DNA from: Paralichthys olivaceus | Lineage: Eukaryota > Chordata > Actinopteri > Pleuronectiformes > Paralichthyidae | NCBI RefSeq assembly: GCF_024713975.1 | Contig: NC_091094.1 | Location: 10,153,001-10,217,000 of the forward strand | Length of the DNA: 64,000 bases | Reading direction: 5' to 3' | Shown here: positions 36,822 to 48,097 of the stretch, in pieces | Layout: every line of letters begins with the position of its first letter | Numbering within the stretch: the stretch's first letter is position 1 | Notes under the pieces: generated by a model | What the model was told of the DNA's origin: nothing | Database searches by the model: none | The model's input: the letters and a program-made list of their open reading frames with translations, nothing else | Translations under genes and position numbers: made by a program

Positions 36822-37418
36822 TTAAAGGGGAAGTTCGGTTTTTTGTCAACCTGGTCCTTATGTTTGGAGTAACTTGGAGTCCTTCGGACGCTTTTAGATC
36901 CACACGCGATCGGCGTATATCCATACAACGCAAGTGTTCGGGGCATCCACAATACAGCCTCTAAATAACGCATTATCTGCTGTGAAACTCTTTAAGGACT
37001 ATGAATCTCCAGCACTAGTCCCCTGTGAGTCTCGCCAGCCTCGGAGCTAGCGTTAGCTTAGCGAACCGAGAGCGAGTTGTCTTCCTGTTTAATCAACAAA
37101 TCGGTTCGCTAAGCTAACGCTAGCTCCAAGGCTGCTCGTTAGCCCGCTGAAGTTAGCTAGCCTTTAACCGGGTGAATACGCCAAGTATTCTGCCATGTTG
37201 CGCAAAACTAGCAGCAGCAAACACCGTGTAAACAAACACAGCTGATCGTCAGCTGATCTGTGGCTGCACGCCTCGGTGACGTCACCCCAGTGAAAGCCCA
37301 GGATGTAAACAAAGCAACTCGCTAAGCTAACGCTAGCCCCGAGGCTGGCGAGACTCACAGGGGACTAGTGCTGGAGATTCATAGTAAATAAAGTCCTTAG
37401 AGAGAACTTCTCCTTTAA
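36822..37418. mobile_element. TTAA-flanked fold-back MITE
   Basis: TTAA at 36822-36825 and at 37415-37418 flank terminal inverted repeats AGGGGAAGTTC (36826-36836) and GAACTTCTCCT (37404-37414), a 10/11 match. Inside, a long inverted repeat pairs about 36994-37063 with about 37318-37399. A third, partial copy of the CGCTAAGCTAACGCTAGC unit lies around 37107. The TTAAAGGRR-type ends resemble T2-type MITEs described in Xenopus and TTAA-targeting (piggyBac-like) elements. There is no transposase. It starts about 115 bp past the alas1 poly(A) site. Confidence 0.8.
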
Positions 37419-39086
37419 GTTCTTAATGCTACCACTGGTCGATGTTTTTGTATTTCTAATGTTGAATGGTAACATAGATGAGGCTTATTATAAAATGTGT
37501 TCAGATGATTGAAGATCATTGATGTAAGTATCTTCTCTATACTGGGTTAATGATGTTATGATCACGTCACAACAAGGTAGACAAAGTTACTGATGCTGAC
37601 AGAAAGACCACTTACAGAAAAATAGGACACGACAATTTGTCTGATTCAACACAAACGGCAAAATCTTTGTCACTGATGTTCGTGACCTATTTATTTCGAC
37701 CCCCTGGCCTACTTTTGTTTGTGGGAAATTTATTTAAAAAAAGAGTGTTTGCTAAAAAAAAAAATACTGTTTGTAACAAATTTGCACTGTGTCCATTTGG
37801 TAATAAAATTTCTGATACCCATTAGGAACTGTAATGGAAGAGGCTTGCATATTACGGCAAACCAACTTTAGGTTTGAATGGGACTGGCCCCTCTCAGAAC
37901 AAATTAGTATAATATAGTTGTAAATTATTTTTAGATATATGTTTTATATACTACGGAAACACAACACAATATTAATCCAGAACAGACGGGTTATAATAGT
38001 TTAAAAGAATCATTTCTCTGAGTAAAACGCAGTGTTTGTGCATTTTTTTCTATCTAGTGAAATGACCTGTCTGAGGGAGACCTACTAACCCACCGACCTG
38101 TAAATTAAGACAGGAGTGACATAAATGCAGCTATGTCACTTAATATGACCCAGATCCACTGAATAAAAGGTTGCACTGGTAACAGCAAAGCAAACGCACA
38201 TCCTCCAGATCCACTTAAGCCTCGCAGCGACTCAGGGGTCTTATGTTCACCATCGACCATGTGTTTGGACATAAAACCACACCAGCCTCTCCGTCCCTCA
38301 CCACACAGACCAATTGCAATTGTTTGTCTCTCGCTTTTAACAGCTCTTATTCATTCAGATGAGACGCTGTTGTAGAGTTTGCATATTCCAGTTTCCCAAG
38401 AATGAAGTTCAGGTGTTGAAAAGCCACAGTTGCATCACAGAGAGTCAGAGCTACTGTGAAAACAGAAGTAAGACTACTTTTTGTAAATTAGGTGACTTCT
38501 GCTTTCAGGTTGACTCTTGCATGACCTGTCTGTAACATCACAACATTTAATGGGATTTTTATTATAGTGTAATAACAAATGAAGATGATGCCTCACCTGC
38601 ATCATTACATTGTAGAATTTTATAATTATAATAATTATTTTATTTATAAAGCAGACTACTACACAAATACGTTTCATATCAAAGTAACATGCAAACACAA
38701 CAACGAGGGAAACTATGAAGACCTCATTCTTCTCTCTGGTTCAATAGTAATGTTGTATAAATATTCAGATTCACTCCTGTCACAGTTGTAATTTTGAAAT
38801 ACAGCAGTGTGACTGTGTACAGTAGAGCCACACTAACACAGTATTTCAATATCTTCTGGTTAATTGACTCCTCAGCTATTTTTATGTTCTCAACCATGTG
38901 ACTCACACCACTCCTCCTTCACACATGGATACATAAAAATAAACCCACGTGTCTAGTGCCAGCATTTAAAAATAAGATTCCAAACATTTAATTATACATG
39001 CATTCGCCATAAAATATTTGTTTGTTTGTGCAATAAACAGTCATAGAATTAGTGAAAGTAATATCAAATATCTTAAAAATGTGTTT

Positions 39087-39290
39087 GTGGCTGTGGTTCA
39101 GGAGGTAGAACGGGTCATCCACCAACCAGGAGGTCAGCAGTTTGATCCCAGTCCCAGTCTGCATACTGAACCCCGGTGTATACATGATAAAGTGTTGCAC
39201 GTAGATGCACTGTATGAGTGAATGGGTGAATGGCAAAACTGTACTGAACGTCACCAACTAGAAAAGCTCTTACAAAGAACTGTCCATTGA
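39087..39290 (+). mobile_element. tRNA-derived SINE, copy 2
   Basis: The tRNA-like head reads GTGGTTCAGGAGGTAGAACG at 39093-39112, with a box B-like GTTTGATCC at about 39140. The body contains CTGCATACTGAACCCCGGTG and the 3' part GTCACCAACTAGAAAAGCTC. It is the same family as the copies at 29617, 41935 and 57168. Confidence 0.7.
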
Positions 39291-39335
39291 TCTGGTGGTG
39301 AGGATCCTTCACAATCCTTTATAATAATCCCATTT

Positions 39336-39560
39336 TCACCACTGTCCATTTGTTTGTTGGTTTGTCTGTAGGTAAAATTACACAAAAACTACTGGACAGA
39401 AGGATGGATGTGGTACATCATCAAAGAACCCATTATATTTTGGTGCGCATCTGGATTAGGTGGCAGGAGACTGGTAATATTTCATTTTCTTTAATATTCC
39501 AACATTTTCACTCATTTTTCTGAGAATAATTCATGGATCTTGATGAAAGAACTAGATTGA
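39336..39560 (+). repeat. Diverged teleost interspersed repeat (copy 1)
   Basis: Characteristic strings are TTTGTTTGTTGGTTTGTCTG, ATTACACAAAAACTACTGGA, AGAACCCATTATATTTTGGT and TCATGGATCTTGATGAAAGA. This sequence type is a very common dispersed repeat in fish genomes. Related pieces are at 42195-42400 and 44285-44440 (inverted). Confidence 0.55.
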
Positions 39561-41934
39561 ATTCAAAGGGTCTCTTTAGCTTTGGCTAATATGTCTCTAT
39601 ATGTCTCTGCTGAGTGTTAAGGTTTGTTGTTTGGTTTATATATTGTTGGTAAACAGGATTACGCGAAAATAAAAACTATTGATTTCAATGGAATTTTAAG
39701 GAGTGTTTGAAGATGACCAGTTTGGATGGTGTGGGTCCACGGTTTCTAATTTTTTTGGTGGAGGTACAATTACTGAGTGTTATTCTAGAACTGTTACCAA
39801 ACTGAATCAACGTTTTCTGAGAGACAGTGTGGTTGAAGCATCTTCGTTAATTTGCAGCAGAGCAGGAACTGGCCTCAGGAGCCAACTGTTCTGGTCTGGC
39901 AATGTGACTGACAAAAATCTACATTTTGAATGGTAGCCTGTTGCCTCTCCTGTGTTGCAGGCAGGAGGAAACAGCCCCTGGCTACCGAGAAATGAACCGT
40001 GCAGCTCGACTGATTGAAAGATTTGTGTCTCTTCTACAAAGGTCACTTCCTCATTACACAGTGACAAACAGATGCCATTTAACTAGGCTCCACTGTACGT
40101 TTAGCAGATACACACACACACATTATGAATACACAATACATTAAACTTAGGAAATCTCTGTCTCTATCCTTGTCATCGTGTGTCTTTGTAGTTCTCTGGT
40201 ATTGTATGAATCTGATGAAAAAAGAATTACATTTTTTTATCTCAAGGATTTAAACATTCCTCAGTAATTTTCACGGAGTCGCCCTGGTCCCAGCTGGGTT
40301 TGGAAAACAATACATTCCTTATGAGGATTGCAGAGTCATCTTTCCAAATGAATTGAGTTTGAAATGTAACATGAGCGTCTCTTCCCTCTGTGTTCCCCCT
40401 GGAATTCAAAGAAGTAAAGCGGAGGTGTTATACTTTATTGAGGTCAGTAACCTCAGCTCTACATTTGATAGCTTAAAAATAGCTGCAAACAGACAATACA
40501 TAATAACATCAAATCCAAAAAGACAGTGATGCAGAGGGTAAACAACATATTTCAATGATTTAATAAAGTACCTCCATGGCTTTATTTAAATGGATATGAC
40601 TGATGAATTAATATACTGCTGGTTATATGCTCTAGGTCTTATTTGAATAGGAGTGGTAATTCTATCCGGTCTCGTGCTTCAGTTGTCTATGGCACTGACC
40701 TCATCTCTCTTTATCTGCCTCAGTGCAGCTGTCAGGGTCCAGATAACTGCAGGTCCTTGAGGCCTCCTGGAAAGCTACCATGTCACTGATTAGTTTGGAA
40801 GGTGAGGAGGGCATGTGTCTGCACCTAATGCGTGCAGTCATGTGCATATTAGAAAATGTACCAGAAGGATACACGAAGACTTGGGACAAAAGTTGTGGAA
40901 ATAATGTTTTTCTATGGAGGCCCAGGGAGTCTGATTGTGTTTGTAATGCACCACGTACATACAGCACAGAAACCATTCGAATCTTAACATGCTCACTTTT
41001 GCACAGTGACCAACTGTGTATGAGTTCAAAAATAATGTGCTATACAGTTTATGAGCTATAGAAGATCATTATCAGACCAAACAGTGCCTGTATACAGCAC
41101 AAACTCCAATTATATTCAAATCTGAACTCTGATCAGCCATGAATAGGTGCATTGTGGTGACACACACAATGAGTTATATACACTGATGTAGGCCATTAAA
41201 TGCTTATTTATGCAAATTGGCTGATTATCAAATAATCAACAAAATACATACAAATTAGACTTCAGTGTAAGGAAATGACATGGAAGCCCAGAGTAAAACT
41301 AAAAACACTCAATAATTCGTCCTTGTAGTGCAAATGTGTTGACATTGACCAACAAGGACAAGCGGTTATTGCACTGACGGTTGCACAATTGTTTTTTGAA
41401 ACACTGCTGCAAAGAATGAAAAAACCCCAGGAGAGCTGTAATCAAGACTTCCTGTTAAGGAAACCAGAAAGTTTGATGCACTAGATGATAAAAGCAAGTT
41501 ACAGCCACATCAGACATTCTTATTTTATAGCCTTGTTTCATCATTGCTTACTCGTCAAACAACTGATACCAAGTGCGTGCCACATGTAGTATTTACTGGG
41601 TGCAGCCATGGACTGTATGTGTGCAACACACAGCTACAATGATAAGCTTTGTTTATTTACTGCAGGTCTTTTTGTTTATGGCGGCAGAGGTCTCCTCTTT
41701 AGCATGAGACCCCAGAGGAATGAAACTCGGAATTCTGGCTGCTCAATGAACCCCACCCTGAGTGCATTGATTGAGGAATGAATGAGAATTATCTGTTTCA
41801 CTTATTAAGTGAGGCCTTTTCCAAAGTTTACTGACAACTGGATCATTAATTCAAAGAAGAATTATATGCTTCAACTGACAGGTCCTCAATTAAAATGAAA
41901 TGTAAATTGGACTGTGTTTATGTATATCAAATAG

Positions 41935-42125
41935 TTTTACAGTACAAGTCACATTCATGCACACATTCACACAGCACTTCTGTATGCAGCACACCATCTA
42001 TACACTGTAAGCACAACAGTCAGGGGCATATATTTGGGATATAGTATCTTGTCCAAGGACACTTCAGAATGCAGACTGGAGGAGCAGGAGATCTTCTGGT
42101 CAGTTGACAACGTCCTTCCTCCAGT
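41935..42125 (-). mobile_element. tRNA-derived SINE, copy 3 (reverse, degraded)
   Basis: The sequence shares ACATTCATGCACACATTCAC, CACAGCACTTCTGTATG and TTGTCCAAGGACACTTCAGA with the reverse-orientation copy at 29617. The tRNA-like head at the right end is strongly decayed. Confidence 0.55.
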
Positions 42126-42194
42126 TTAAATGAGAGAGAACTATATAATTCAGTACATAGTACAGGAAAATTGAGATTTTCTGTGGAAGACCCG

Positions 42195-42400
42195 TATGGG
42201 TCAGAAAATAATCCATAACAATTTGGCATGGATTCAGATTAGAATTTTTCTACATGGGACATTGTTTTTTTATTTTGAAAATCAGACACATTTAGGGGAC
42301 TGATCAACTGTGGGACTGTCAAATTAAGTGCAGATCCAAATAAAAATCCAAATATAGCAGATGTAAATGTGGTTTCTTGGAGCAATGTCCAAATTAACAT
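42195..42400 (+). repeat. Diverged teleost interspersed repeat (copy 2)
   Basis: It shares the CATGGATTCAGATTAGAATT, TTTAGGGGACTGAT and GTGCAGATCCAAATAAAAAT motifs with the repeat at 44285-44440 read on the opposite strand (ATTTGGATC, TCAGTCCCCTAAA). Confidence 0.5.
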
Positions 42401-43002
42401 GATAGTTTTAATGTGGAATTGACTGTTGGGGCTAAGCAGGCATTCAAGTTGGCAAACTCTGAACATGTTGGATCATATGTTGATTATAATATATGTCTAT
42501 GTCTAGTATACAAATCAAAAGTTCTTGCATGTCAACTTATTAAAGATTATTATAAAAAAATATCAGAACTCCCCAGAACTGTTGATAATCTGTCACAGAG
42601 CATGAGATATAGGGGTTTGAGATTGAAGCTGGCCTCATTCCTCGCTCACAGATATGGACATAGATGGCCAGTGTCCAGAATCACCAGCTGGACATTCCTC
42701 TCCCTCTGTGGCCTTTCACGTCCACTGTCCTGGTTTAGAAACACCTCTACAGACACACAAGGTCATGTTACAGATGAGGGCAAAACAGAGCGAACCTGAG
42801 AAAAAGAAAAACTCGAAAAACTTGAATATTTTCCAGTACTAAGCAATCTGTCATTATTATCGTAGCATTAGTGGTCATTGCAGGTAGGAAAACCTTTTAT
42901 TAAAAGTTTACCCTTGAGTTTTGTAAAAGTGAAATTGTATGTTAGTCATTTCGTGTTATTAATCATAATGGTAGTAGTTGTTGTTGTAGTATTTTGATAT
43001 AC

Positions 43003-43066
43003 TTCCTGTTTGGTTAAACAAGTCTGACCCTGGTGAACCCGAGTCAGACTTGTTTCACATCAGGAA
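43003..43066. repeat. Perfect long hairpin
   Basis: AAACAAGTCTGAC (43016-43028) pairs exactly with GTCAGACTTGTTT (43043-43055) around a 14-nt loop. A second outer pair, TTCCTG (43003-43008) and CAGGAA (43061-43066), extends the palindrome. Pairing of this length is unlikely by chance in a 64-bp stretch. It could be a small fold-back element or an RNA hairpin; nothing decides between these. Confidence 0.7.
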
Positions 43067-44284
43067 CAAGGATGTGTAAAAGTAATATAACTCTGGTAAA
43101 GGCCACACCTCCACAGTGCTGGTAACTTGTCAGTATTTAGTCCACACCTTCCTCTGCAGACTTCTGGTGTTCAATTCCAGTTCATTGTATTTTGGTTAAC
43201 AAAAGGCAATAGTATTTACTCATGCACATAAAAAGTTTTGGAACTAATAATAAGTAAGTAATAGTAATTATGGAATTTGACATTTTACGCTTTAAAATCT
43301 TAAACCTTGAAAATTTAAGAGAAATGTCAGAGTCAAGACATTTCTCCTATTACACACAGTAAAGTGGTAAAACAAACACAAACACAAGTTGTGTATTCTA
43401 TTGTGTGTTCTCAGTGACATAAAGAGCAGGAGTACAGTGTACTTGCATGTGCGTGACTCCAGTAGCCGAAGCTTGGATAAAGTCAGGCCAAGCAACATAC
43501 CGGTCTTCCTGTGTTTTATTATTGCCCTGCTGATAAAAATCAGTTAATTGAACAAATCTGTCACGCAAGTAATGCCACTACAGCTAAACAAGAGGAGTTT
43601 GATTTCACAAAATGCCCTTTTAGGGGCAGTGTGGTCTGTGTTGGTCCTGTGATAACACTGTCATGACTTTGTTCTCATGACTGCTTCTCCGTGTTCCAAC
43701 TTGTTTCAGATGAAAGGGTATCTGGCAAGAGACGCTGAACCTTTGCTACTATAACAAACAAGGCCACAGATGAGTGTGTTGGATCATTGACTGACTTTAT
43801 TTTACTGCTTTGTTTTCCATGTATCCAACTGTTCTTCCGCCATTCCTTCACAGAAGTCTTAACAAAGATAAGAAGACACCCTTCCTGGAAAACAGACATG
43901 AAACTATGCCTGCCTGGTAAGGTGGTGACGCCCTCATGCTGCACTTTAATTGTCACGTTTAACGTTCCCACTGCCAGTATTTTCTTCTTTCATCAGCTCT
44001 CAGTGTGGGAAATGAGAAACTGCAAAATGTACCTTCAAAGAACAAATCATAATTCAGTTCTGTAAATTTAACATTATCATTTTTCAATTATGTTAAGAAG
44101 CTAATTATGCTAACTTAATATAACTGTGCTTCAAAGTTCAGAAATGATTCAGTGTGACTCTGCTGCAGCTGATGTGTTTTAGAGACAAAGATAAATCCTA
44201 TTTTGTGGTTGTTTGTCATAGATTTCTTTTCTCCTTACTTTCATAAAGCAGAATCACTAAAACAGGATCAAAAGCACATTAAAA

Positions 44285-44440
44285 TTCACTAGTTCCAGAT
44301 TTTTATTTGGATCTACACACATAAATATCGTAAATATCAGTCCCCTAAACATGCCCGATTTTCTTCATCAAGATCCATGACGTCCCCGACTCATACTGCA
44401 TTCATCCACCAAGTTTCATGGAAGAGGGGATGATCCTGTG
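44285..44440 (-). repeat. Diverged teleost interspersed repeat (copy 3, inverted)
   Basis: CAGATTTTTATTTGGATC, TCAGTCCCCTAAACATG, TTCATCAAGATCCATGA and CATCCACCAAGTTTCATGGA are the reverse of motifs in copies 1 and 2. Confidence 0.5.
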
Positions 44441-47400
44441 TAATTATCACTTAACACTGGTAACAAAAGTGAGGCTCCTTTTCTTCCTAGTTTTCTTGAA
44501 TTTCAAAAATGTTACAATTGTTCACCTTATTGCTTGTTGGAGTCACACATCCTTCAAACAAAAAGCTCGGTTTGAATTTCATGAGCCCGGAAAAAGAAAA
44601 AGAAAACATTATTTCCTAACTTAGACAATGCAAACTGTGTTTTTGACACTGCAACCACAGTTATAGAAGGTCATACACTGAGCAGGTGTGCTGTGTGTCT
44701 GTAGGGAATACCCACATTATATATTGTATTTTCAAGTTATTTCCTTTTGTGCACAACTACTGAAGAAAACCGTGTTGTGACAGTGCAGGTCAGGAGCAGT
44801 TTAGTGCGTCTGTGAGTGTTGACATTTCCTCATTCTTGAGTTGTTTTACTTTTGTATCTGAAAAATGAAGCTAAAATAGATCACATTGTTGTGCCTTTAG
44901 ACTGACACTCATGATTTAACATGTGGAACAATGGAGTGAAATACCCTCTTTGCGTTTGTCAGGCTCTAAAGCAGCTGACAGCGTGCCTTTGAGCAAACGA
45001 GGAAGACGGATGTTGTGGAATGTTTCTCTCACGTAACTTATTCATTATCCAAATCTATTGTTAGAGACAAAGCAGCTGTCAAACATGGCAGATCTGTACT
45101 TTTCCACAAGAAGCCACCATGGGTGTGAGTCACAATTTGTTTTGTTAGAATCCAACACACCTCATCCCCAACATGCTGTCATCAGCAGACACTCATCTGA
45201 CAAACAAGGTTTCACACTAATTATTACGGAGTGAGATGAGTTGCTGTTTGAAGAACTACCAGTTAATAACATTTCCTCAGTCGCAGCTTCTATTTTAATG
45301 TCATTTTGTCTTCTGTAGCAAAATAACACCAGGGACTGATGATCCCAGGCAACATTGGGTGAGAGTCTGTGCTCAAGAGAGAAAAATGATAACGTGTACA
45401 ATCTCCTGCCTTACTACGTTTGGCCATGCTATCAGAATTTCATTTTTTTTCAAGATCAATTGCTTGTCTAATGTTGTCTAAGGTTATCGAGACGTACAGT
45501 TGTATATCATCAATGGTAGAAAACCTTGAGGGAGCATGTATTGATTAAATTATTTTAGGTTTGTAGCCTATATCCTACACTCTGGCCATTTAAAACAAGA
45601 TGTTGACACAGGGTCCTGCTACAAGACAAGTCCACGAGATGGGGGAATGAGGACCCATCATAGTTGATACTGGACTCCATTGGTGTTAATTTCTGACAAC
45701 TTTGTGTTTCATAAAAATATTTTGACCTGAATTCATTTAGCTTTACTCTACATCATAATATGGAGCAAAGCTGAGATCTGGGTGTGTTCGCAGAATGTGA
45801 ATGATTAAATTGTGGCTGACAAGATTCCAGTTACTTTATCTGCTCTTCCTCCCTCCTCCTGCTCTTCCTCATTCCATTCATCATCTACTGGAAATTAATT
45901 ATTTATAGTCATCAATAAAAAATATTTTCATATAACAGGTGTTGATTTATTGACTCGAATCATTTTGAAAGTTTCACTTCATGTTTATTGACATGAAAGT
46001 GATGATAACAAAAACAACAGCCTGATATTCAAATCACGTTCTGCAAATCTCACGAGACCAGGTACCACCAGGTACGGTATAACAACTGTGTATAACAGCG
46101 TTGTATTGCACAATGTTGTTTTCTACTGTAGTGTATCAAAAGTATTTATACTGCTTAACTATGACTGTAACGATGAAACAACAGAACGTAAAGACATGGC
46201 TCAGGCAGAGTGTAAAGCGTCCACTGTCCATTTCAATTATCTGTGTGAGGCTGTTATAACTTTTCTTTTAATTATTATAATAGTTTTTCTTCCAGGCAAT
46301 TGTATTGATTAAAGCCAAAACCGGTTGTGATTATATGTTTTAAAATGTCTGACAGTTGGGTTGAATTTGAATAAACACCTTCAACAAACAGGGAATATTT
46401 TCAATGGAGATTAGGGTAAGGAAGTACTTATGATTCAGAGAAAATTATGTGAACAAAAAGTTGTACGACTCATTAGATCAGAACAAGTCCGTTAGGTTTG
46501 GTTAACATAAATTGCTGAATGCCTGACGTACTCTGAAGGAAATATGTTAGAACGTAGAATGAGTTTTTTAGATTGATAGCAGATGCAGCTTGTTTCTGTA
46601 AATCTATCCTAAAATCAGATATGGGTTAGTGTGAAGATAACATGAAAACAACCTGTTAGCCCACAGTCTGTCATAATACACAAATACGAGCGAAGGAGGT
46701 TGACGTATTTGTGGTGGGTGAACTGCTGGATATGTGACATAACATTCTCACAATGGAAAAGGCCCACAGGGGATTTAGTTAAAGAAAGGGGTTGACATTG
46801 GACATGCAGCTAGTTAACTTGTGAAAACATTGTGTAACTCCTGTAAAGTAATAATAAATTATTTTTAAATTCAAAGTTAACAATGAGAGCAAAATATCAG
46901 CATGGAATGAGAAATCCAACTAACTGATGTTGACGCCGACTGTATGTAGGGTGTGATTTCCAAAGTATATGTATTAACCATGCAACCTCACAGCAATTCT
47001 GGTGTGGGAGGTTTTCAAGCATAGAAAACTATACCAATGCACAAAGAGTGTGAGGGATAGGGATTTCATTGGGGCTCAGCTGCTAAAAATTTTTGTGTCT
47101 TACCTTTCTATGTATGTATTCTATATGAATGCTGAATTGCTGGAATGTAATCTTTCAGCAGAGGATGAACTTATAGGGACTGTGGAGAAAATACTAATGC
47201 ATCATCATCATATCTTATCACACCAGGGCCGTATCCATTATAGGGCACTGTTATATGTCTCCTTTAGGGCCAAATATGGGACCCAGTGGGCGCCCACAGA
47301 GGATCAGGGAGTCTCGCCAGAGGAATACTGAACACTTCCCTGTCAATTCCCTACTTTTGTACGTTGTCTCTGGTTTTGCCTTCTTTCGGCCTTCGGGGGC

Positions 47401-47674
47401 AAGTAGCAAGCATTCTCACGTTGCCCCTGTTAATTTCTACCGGAGACCAGTTGCTACAACACGCACTGCGCCATATCCAAACAGGGGCGGTGAAGGTCAA
47501 ACCCTCGGCCCCTGGACAAGATGTTAAAGTTAAAGCAAAGTAGAAAAACCACACGAGTACTTTGATCCAGATAAACATATCAGTTGTGCAATACTAGAAT
47601 CAAAGCAAACAGTACAAAGGAAAGGTCACTGTCAGTTTGACATGATGTTACTGGAACTTTCCCAACCAAGAGCC

Positions 47675-47682
47675 TGACGTCA
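47675..47682. promoter_or_regulatory. poc1a: Full CRE palindrome upstream of poc1a
   Basis: TGACGTCA is a perfect palindromic CREB/ATF site about 420 bp before the poc1a start codon. Function is inferred only. Confidence 0.35.
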
Positions 47683-47869
47683 GTGCACTCCTGACATCTG
47701 GCGGTGAGAGTTTGTCACTGCACTTTGAAAAAATGGCCTGCACGAGGAACTTTAATCGATTATCTAGATCGATCGACTGATTCGATCATCTCTTTAATGG
47801 CCGTGGAGCATCTTCGTGCCACCACGCGTGTACACAGTTGACATGCGTTGTTTCTGTCGTCGGGGACGC

Positions 47870-48097
47870 TAAAGGTGCAGCGTCCCCTTTAAGAAGTCTG
47901 TCAGCTGCTCAGCGCGTGATCGCGGCGCGTAAACTGAACTGTGTTGTCGGCGGCTAGCTGTTAGCTGTTTGCAGTTAGCTTACATTAGCGCTGCTCTCGT
48001 TCTTTAGCGTTAACGAAGTAGGACGCCGTTAAATTTCGGTTGTGACGATCGGAGGAAACAACAAGAGGCTGCCTCTCCGGGTCTGTCTGCAGGAAAC
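47870..48097 (+). promoter_or_regulatory. poc1a: poc1a promoter and 5' UTR
   Basis: A GC- and CpG-rich block (GCGCGTGATCGCGGCGCG at about 47914-47931) precedes the first coding exon, and no TATA box is seen. Surrounding DNA is AT-rich, so this looks like a CpG-island promoter. The start site is not determinable. Confidence 0.5.

Larger units (their letters stand above)
37419..47640. other. Intergenic region between alas1 and poc1a, no gene seen
   Basis: About 10 kb of AT-rich DNA has no exon chain or RNA gene that I can support. It holds the SINE copies at 39087 and 41935, diverged repeats at 39336, 42195 and 44285, and a perfect hairpin at 43003-43066, listed separately. Open frames such as 42413-42799 show no domain or codon pattern. 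Segment 47220-47530 has a different, GC-richer composition and may be an old transposon fragment; I could not identify it. Confidence 0.55.

Noticed and set aside
36674-36973. A 99-codon minus-strand frame downstream of alas1
   Set aside because: It crosses the alas1 poly(A) region into the fold-back MITE and has no domain.
47220-47543. Possible gene or transposon coding fragment before poc1a
   Set aside because: Overlapping frames on both strands show no recognisable motif. The composition is odd, but no family could be supported.
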